The position numbers and the translations under genes were made by a program. A model generated the notes under the pieces. It saw nothing but the letters and a program-made list of their open reading frames with translations, had not been told where the DNA came from and made no database searches. A stretch of 7,893 bases of DNA from Zoogloeaceae bacterium (lineage in GTDB: Bacteria; Pseudomonadota; Gammaproteobacteria; Burkholderiales; Rhodocyclaceae): NCBI GenBank assembly GCA_031267345.1, contig JAIRZG010000071.1:1-7893 (forward strand), given 5' to 3'. Each line of letters opens with the position of its first letter. Positions within the stretch are counted from its first letter, which is position 1. Positions 5,436-7,893 of the stretch are shown here, one piece after another.

Positions 5436-6491
5436 TCATGCCGCATCGCGCGGCGCTGTTTTTTGCGCTTGCGCGCCGAAATCCGGATTCAACAGCGCAT
5501 ATACCCGCGCCGCCGCCGCGCGGTTCGGGGTGTAGGCGGTCCACAACAGCAGACCACTCAGCGCCATCATCAAGAGGGAAAGGCATTGCCCCATGCTCAG
5601 AATGCTGTTTTCTTCCAGCACCGCACCGCCGCCGCTGAAAGCGCGCACCAGCTCAATCAGGGCGCGCAATACGCCATAACCAAGAAAGAACGCGCCCGGC
5701 ACGGCGAGGAACCAGCGTCGGGTTTTGTCGGCGCACCAGAGGAGCGCAAGACTGGCGGCAATCAGCGACCAGGAAAGCCATTGTCCCCATTCGATGGCAT
5801 ACGAGGCGGCAAAAACGCCCTTGTCCGGTTCGCGGAAAAATTCGACCACAAAACGGAACGCGCCATAGCCCAACAAAAAAACGCCGGAGACCGCGCCCTT
5901 GGGTCGCGTCTTGCCCGCGAAAATCCAGAGAATGCCGAACAGCGCCAGACCTTCCAGCGCGGCATGATAAAGCTGCACCGGATGACGCGCCAGCGCATCG
6001 GCTTTGGGAAACACCATTGCCCAGGGCAAGGCGGGATTGGCGACACGCCCCCACAGTTCGCCATTGATGAAATTGCCGATGCGTCCGAACATCAGGGACA
6101 GAGGAATCAACGGCGCGATGAAATCCGTCGCCACCCACCATTCGCGCCGCAACTTCCAGACAACATACAACAGTGCGAAAATGACGCCAAAAAATCCGCC
6201 GTGGAAGCTCATGCCACCTTCCCAGAAGGCAAAAATCGCCCAGGGGCGCATCAGGTAATACGCCGGATTGTAGAGCAGCACATAACCCAGTCTTCCGCCC
6301 AGACCCACGCCGAGAAACACATAAAACGCCGCTTCGTTGATTTGCTTCGGCGTACATACCGGTTGTCGCCGCAAATGCACATGCGCCAGCCACCAGGCGG
6401 AAAAAAACGCCGCCAGATACATCAATCCATACCAGCGCATGACCAGCGGGCCGAAGGCAAACGCAACAGGATCGGGTTGGGGATGGATCAT
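5436..6491 (-). CDS. lgt: Prolipoprotein diacylglyceryl transferase, copy 2, with duplicated C-terminal membrane module
   Basis: 351 residues, about 90 longer than Lgt1 and longer than E. coli Lgt (about 291). The first ~255 residues are a complete Lgt: MIHPQPDPVAF start, RWYG (19-22), GGMSFHGG (92-99), GRIGNFINGELWGR (136-149), EFFREPD (217-223). Residues 264-317 then repeat the module of 199-252: a small-residue opening, FLGYG, a helix ending in E..R, then a GQ.LS helix ending in LLW. In this second copy the EPD after the arginine is lost (IELVRAFS). A hydrophilic tail (318-351, AQKTAPRDAA end) follows. About nine membrane helices are predicted instead of seven. There is no Shine-Dalgarno before the ATG. 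All visible catalytic residues are kept, so activity is likely; a special substrate range is speculation. Confidence 0.93.
   Translation of the reverse strand: MIHPQPDPVAFAFGPLVMRWYGLMYLAAFFSAWWLAHVHLRRQPVCTPKQINEAAFYVFLGVGLGGRLGYVLLYNPAYYLMRPWAIFAFWEGGMSFHGGFFGVIFALLYVVWKLRREWWVATDFIAPLIPLSLMFGRIGNFINGELWGRVANPALPWAMVFPKADALARHPVQLYHAALEGLALFGILWIFAGKTRPKGAVSGVFLLGYGAFRFVVEFFREPDKGVFAASYAIEWGQWLSWSLIAASLALLWCADKTRRWFLAVPGAFFLGYGVLRALIELVRAFSGGGAVLEENSILSMGQCLSLLMMALSGLLLWTAYTPNRAAAARVYALLNPDFGAQAQKTAPRDAA
5541..5705 (-). repeat. Second (diverged) copy of the Lgt2 C-terminal module
   Basis: It encodes residues 263-317 of Lgt2 and parallels residues 199-252 encoded by 5736-5897. Shared elements are FLGYG after a small-residue stretch, a glutamate and arginine three residues apart (E280/R283 matching E217/R220), MGQ/WGQ followed by LS, and a closing LLW. 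In DNA the plus strand around 5577-5600 (AGGGAAAGGCATTGCCCCAT) matches lgt1 near 4639 better than it matches the first module of lgt2. Confidence 0.75.
5736..5897 (-). repeat. First (functional) copy of the Lgt2 C-terminal module
   Basis: It encodes residues 199-252 of Lgt2, the family-standard last two membrane helices with the conserved EFFREPD. It is homologous both to the diverged copy at 5541-5705 and to the end of lgt1 (residues about 198-251). Confidence 0.75.
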
Positions 6492-6551
6492 CGGGAAGCA
6501 GGAATCCGGGGCGCGGCAGACGATGGTTTGCCGCAGGTGACAGGGACGGGT

Positions 6552-6580
6552 AATTTAACCTGTCGCGCGGGTTCTGTCAC
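6552..6580 (-). promoter_or_regulatory. Putative promoter of lgt2 (and lgt1)
   Basis: On the minus strand GTGACA (6580-6575), a 17-bp spacer and TAAATT (6557-6552) form a plausible sigma70 promoter about 60 bp before the lgt2 ATG. It would drive lgt2 and, by read-through, lgt1. It matches the consensus at 5 of 6 (-35) and 4 of 6 (-10) positions. Confidence 0.5.
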
Positions 6581-6581
6581 G

Positions 6582-6598
6582 GCCAATATGCAATTGGC
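6582..6598. repeat. Inverted repeat upstream of the lgt2 -35
   Basis: GCCAAT (6582-6587) and ATTGGC (6593-6598) flank a 5-nt spacer, between the stop codon of the spermidine-synthase-like gene and the lgt2 promoter. There is no U-tract on either strand, so it is not a terminator. The position would suit an operator; no regulator is recognised. Confidence 0.35.
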
Positions 6599-6600
6599 GC

Positions 6601-7353
6601 TCAAAGCCGCAGTTTGCCGTCGGGCGTGGCGACGGTCAGTTGCAGACGGGATAAGGCGGGGCGCAGGTCGAGGCCGGTTCGGGCTTTGAGGGACAAGGCG
6701 CGTTCGCGCAATTCCGCCAGCGTGAAATTCCAGGGCGTGGCGGCAAATCCAAAAGCCGCCACGTTGCCATTGTCGCCAGAGGGAAAATGTAGGCAGCGTC
6801 CCGAAAAGGCGCGGCGGATGCGGCGCAGATTGGCCTGAAAGCCCCGGTCATGCTCCAACAGATTGCAGGCGAAAGCGCCGCCCGTATCCAGCGCCGCGTG
6901 ACAACGCGCGTAAAACGTCGCGCCGGAGAGCGCGCCGATGCGCCCCGCCGCGTCAAAACCATCCTGAAGAATCAGGTCAAAACAGGCTTGCGGCGCATGG
7001 GTCGCCATCCATGCGACAGCATCATCAATGATGATGTCAATTCGGGGCGAATCCGGCAATTTGAAGCATTGCCGCGCCACGGTCGGCACATCGGGATTGA
7101 TTTCGAGCACACAAAAACGGGCGTCCGGAAAATATCGATACAGAAACTTGAGTTGCGAAGCCGCGCCCAGACCCACCAACAGACAACGCCGCAACGGTTC
7201 GGCGCGTAGCAGGAGCGGCAACAACATTTCCCGCGTATAGGCCACTTCCAGCGCCCAGGGACGCGCAATCCGCATCGCGCCCTGTATCCATTCCGAGCCA
7301 AAATGCAGATAACGTACGCTTTCCGTCTCGCTCACTTCAACCGAATATTTCAT
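6601..7353 (-). CDS. Spermidine-synthase-like Rossmann-fold (SAM-dependent) protein
   Basis: 250 residues with the fold of the polyamine aminopropyltransferase/methyltransferase superfamily. Residues 1-50 hold a short N-terminal strand region ending in YTREMLLPLLL, equivalent to the YHEML segment of SpeE. CLLVGLGAASQLKF (57-70) is the nucleotide-binding glycine loop, VLEINP (82-87) carries the acidic ribose-binding residue, IIIDDAVAWM (107-116) follows, and LILQDGFDA (127-135) matches the active-site strand. Two motifs differ from true spermidine synthase: GGGDG is GLGAA, and D-x-x-DP is DGFDA. A role in spermidine synthesis is therefore doubtful; small orphan members of this family are common in proteobacteria. 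I chose the ATG at 7353 because GGGA lies just upstream and the family homology begins there. An in-frame ATG at 7455 would add an atypical 34-residue stretch. Confidence 0.75.
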   Translation of the reverse strand: MKYSVEVSETESVRYLHFGSEWIQGAMRIARPWALEVAYTREMLLPLLLRAEPLRRCLLVGLGAASQLKFLYRYFPDARFCVLEINPDVPTVARQCFKLPDSPRIDIIIDDAVAWMATHAPQACFDLILQDGFDAAGRIGALSGATFYARCHAALDTGGAFACNLLEHDRGFQANLRRIRRAFSGRCLHFPSGDNGNVAAFGFAATPWNFTLAELRERALSLKARTGLDLRPALSRLQLTVATPDGKLRL

Positions 7354-7520
7354 GTTTTTCCCAGCATAAGAAACGTCGCAAAATACTACTTTACGACGAA
7401 TTGGATTCGATAAAAACCTGAAACGACACGATAATCCATAATAGATAATTGACAACAGGCATCCATGCCTGTTGCTGTAAATGCGCCTGGAAAGGTTTTC
7501 AAACCGGAGTCAGTTTTACA
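7354..7520. other. Divergent intergenic region with palindrome
   Basis: An AT-rich 167-bp region between a leftward and a rightward gene, which should hold promoters in both directions. On the minus strand TTGTCA (about 7455-7450), 16 bp, TATCGT is a possible promoter for the spermidine-synthase-like gene. On the plus strand a consensus TTGACA (7449-7454) overlaps the palindrome at 7453-7474. No well-spaced -10 is obvious; TGTAAA (7476-7481) is 21 bp away. Confidence 0.4.
7453..7474. repeat. Perfect 10-bp inverted repeat, operator-like
   Basis: CAACAGGCAT (7453-7462) and ATGCCTGTTG (7465-7474) are exact reverse complements separated by CC. There is no T-run on either side, so an intrinsic terminator is unlikely. 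It overlaps the last two bases of a consensus TTGACA and fills the region where the promoter spacer would lie, which favours a regulator binding site. A small intergenic repeat element is the alternative. Confidence 0.6.
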
Positions 7521-7769
7521 ATGAAAACAGCCTTCATCCTACGCACCGCGCTCGCGACATTGGTTTCGATTACGGGCGCGGCGCAGGCCGCCAATCCCGA
7601 TTGTGAAAAGCCGAAAACCCCCTTTTTGGCCGCTTTATGCGAAGACGCGGAACTTTGGGCGCTTTCCGAGACGTTCGAGGCGCAACGGGCGGCAACGAAA
7701 GACATTGAGGATCGTCTGTCGCTACCAGTGCGAGAGTACGCGAACCATGATGATTGGCTGTCTCCTTGA
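7521..7769 (+). CDS. Small exported protein, LprI/DUF1311-like N-terminal region
   Basis: 82 residues. Residues 1-23 are a clear Sec signal peptide (basic MKTAFILR start, hydrophobic core, cleavage predicted after AQA). The mature part begins NPDCEKPKTPFLAALCED, followed by AELWALSETFEAQ. A Cys, a Lys/Pro stretch, a second Cys 12 residues on (C28 and C40), then D-x-E-L-x-A-L is the pattern opening LprI/DUF1311 proteins (family includes lysozyme-inhibitor-related periplasmic proteins). The family is usually longer, and this protein ends abruptly in NHDDWLSP just before what looks like an insertion-sequence end, so it may be truncated. GGAG (7506-7509) lies 11 bp before the ATG. Function here is unknown. 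Confidence 0.55.
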   Translation: MKTAFILRTALATLVSITGAAQAANPDCEKPKTPFLAALCEDAELWALSETFEAQRAATKDIEDRLSLPVREYANHDDWLSP

Positions 7770-7775
7770 TGTTTA

Positions 7776-7893
7776 GGACTTATCCGTAAATAGCCTGTAC
7801 TATTTTGCCGAATGGCGCATGTTGCGGTTGTTTGGTAACGATGAGGCAGCTGAGCATGAAGCGCATGGCGAGTTGGGAGGTATCGGATGCTTT
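7776..7893 (-). mobile_element. Possible insertion-sequence end, running out of the window
   Basis: Directly after the small secreted protein the sequence begins GGACTTATCCGTAAATAG, which resembles insertion-sequence termini in which the transposase stop codon lies inside the terminal repeat. A leftward frame occupies the rest of the window and stops at 7780-7782 within this putative terminus. The other end and the target duplication are outside the window, so this is a tentative call. Confidence 0.35.
7780..7893 (-). CDS. C-terminal 37 residues of an unrecognised protein, possibly a transposase
   Basis: An uninterrupted minus-strand frame enters from the right edge and ends at TAA (7782-7780). 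It reads KASDTSQLAMRFMLSCLIVT and then TKQPQHAPFGKIVQAIYG. I do not recognise the family with confidence. The stop inside a terminal-repeat-like sequence is the reason to suspect a transposase of a small insertion sequence. Confidence 0.35.
   Translation of the reverse strand, partial: KASDTSQLAMRFMLSCLIVTKQPQHAPFGKIVQAIYG

Noticed and set aside
5400..6689. 429-codon plus-strand ORF
   Set aside because: It is antisense to lgt2 over nearly its whole length, is rich in Arg, Gln and His as expected for a reverse-strand shadow, and has no family features. The minus-strand frame has every Lgt signature.
7354..7455. N-terminal extension of the spermidine-synthase-like protein to an ATG at 7455
   Set aside because: The extra 34 residues lie in AT-rich promoter-like DNA and reach into the palindrome. 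The internal ATG at 7353 has GGGA upstream and fits the family start.
1..7893. CRISPR array or replication origin
   Set aside because: No series of regularly spaced repeats, no DnaA-box cluster and no origin-type genes were seen.

Overview
The window is chromosomal DNA of a moderately GC-rich Gram-negative bacterium, most likely a beta- or gammaproteobacterium. The basis is the ubiK-comM pair (ubiquinone accessory factor next to the YifB/ComM AAA+ ATPase), a Bcr/CflA exporter, Lgt-type lipoprotein acylation and sigma70-type promoters. I cannot resolve genus or species from sequence alone.

Layout. At the left edge a D-alanyl-D-alanine carboxypeptidase gene (S11 family) runs leftwards out of the window from its own promoter. 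About 450 bp of mostly non-coding DNA follows, with a 20-bp imperfect tandem repeat and a marginal 46-codon ORF. A tRNA-Met(CAT) gene behind a near-consensus promoter comes next, then the rightward cluster ubiK - comM - bcr/cflA-type MFS gene. In that cluster comM follows ubiK by 12 bp, and the MFS gene overlaps the comM stop by ATGA. Positions 3797-4400 form a gene-poor stretch, AT-rich in its right half, that looks like decayed DNA. It lies on the 3' side of a leftward tRNA-Thr(CGT) gene, which has its own promoter and a strong intrinsic terminator.

To the right are three leftward genes: lgt1 (4568-5356), lgt2 (5436-6491) and a spermidine-synthase-like protein (6601-7353). The last 370 bp hold a rightward small secreted LprI/DUF1311-like protein, possibly cut short by an insertion sequence whose end and last transposase codons may run out of the window.

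The main surprise is the lgt pair. Two complete, clearly paralogous prolipoprotein diacylglyceryl transferases sit head-to-tail, and both keep the visible signature residues. The upstream copy (Lgt2, 351 aa) is about 90 residues longer than Lgt1 because its C-terminal membrane module is present twice, the second time in diverged form. The extra module resembles the Lgt1 C-terminus in places, which suggests recombination within a tandem lgt array. Whether Lgt2 acylates a different set of lipoproteins, or is a regulated or degenerate form, cannot be told from sequence.

Other points of interest: three promoters share the string TATAATCCGC; a 10-bp perfect inverted repeat abuts a consensus TTGACA in the divergent region before the small secreted protein; the spermidine-synthase-like protein has altered active-site motifs; and both lgt starts lack a recognisable Shine-Dalgarno sequence.
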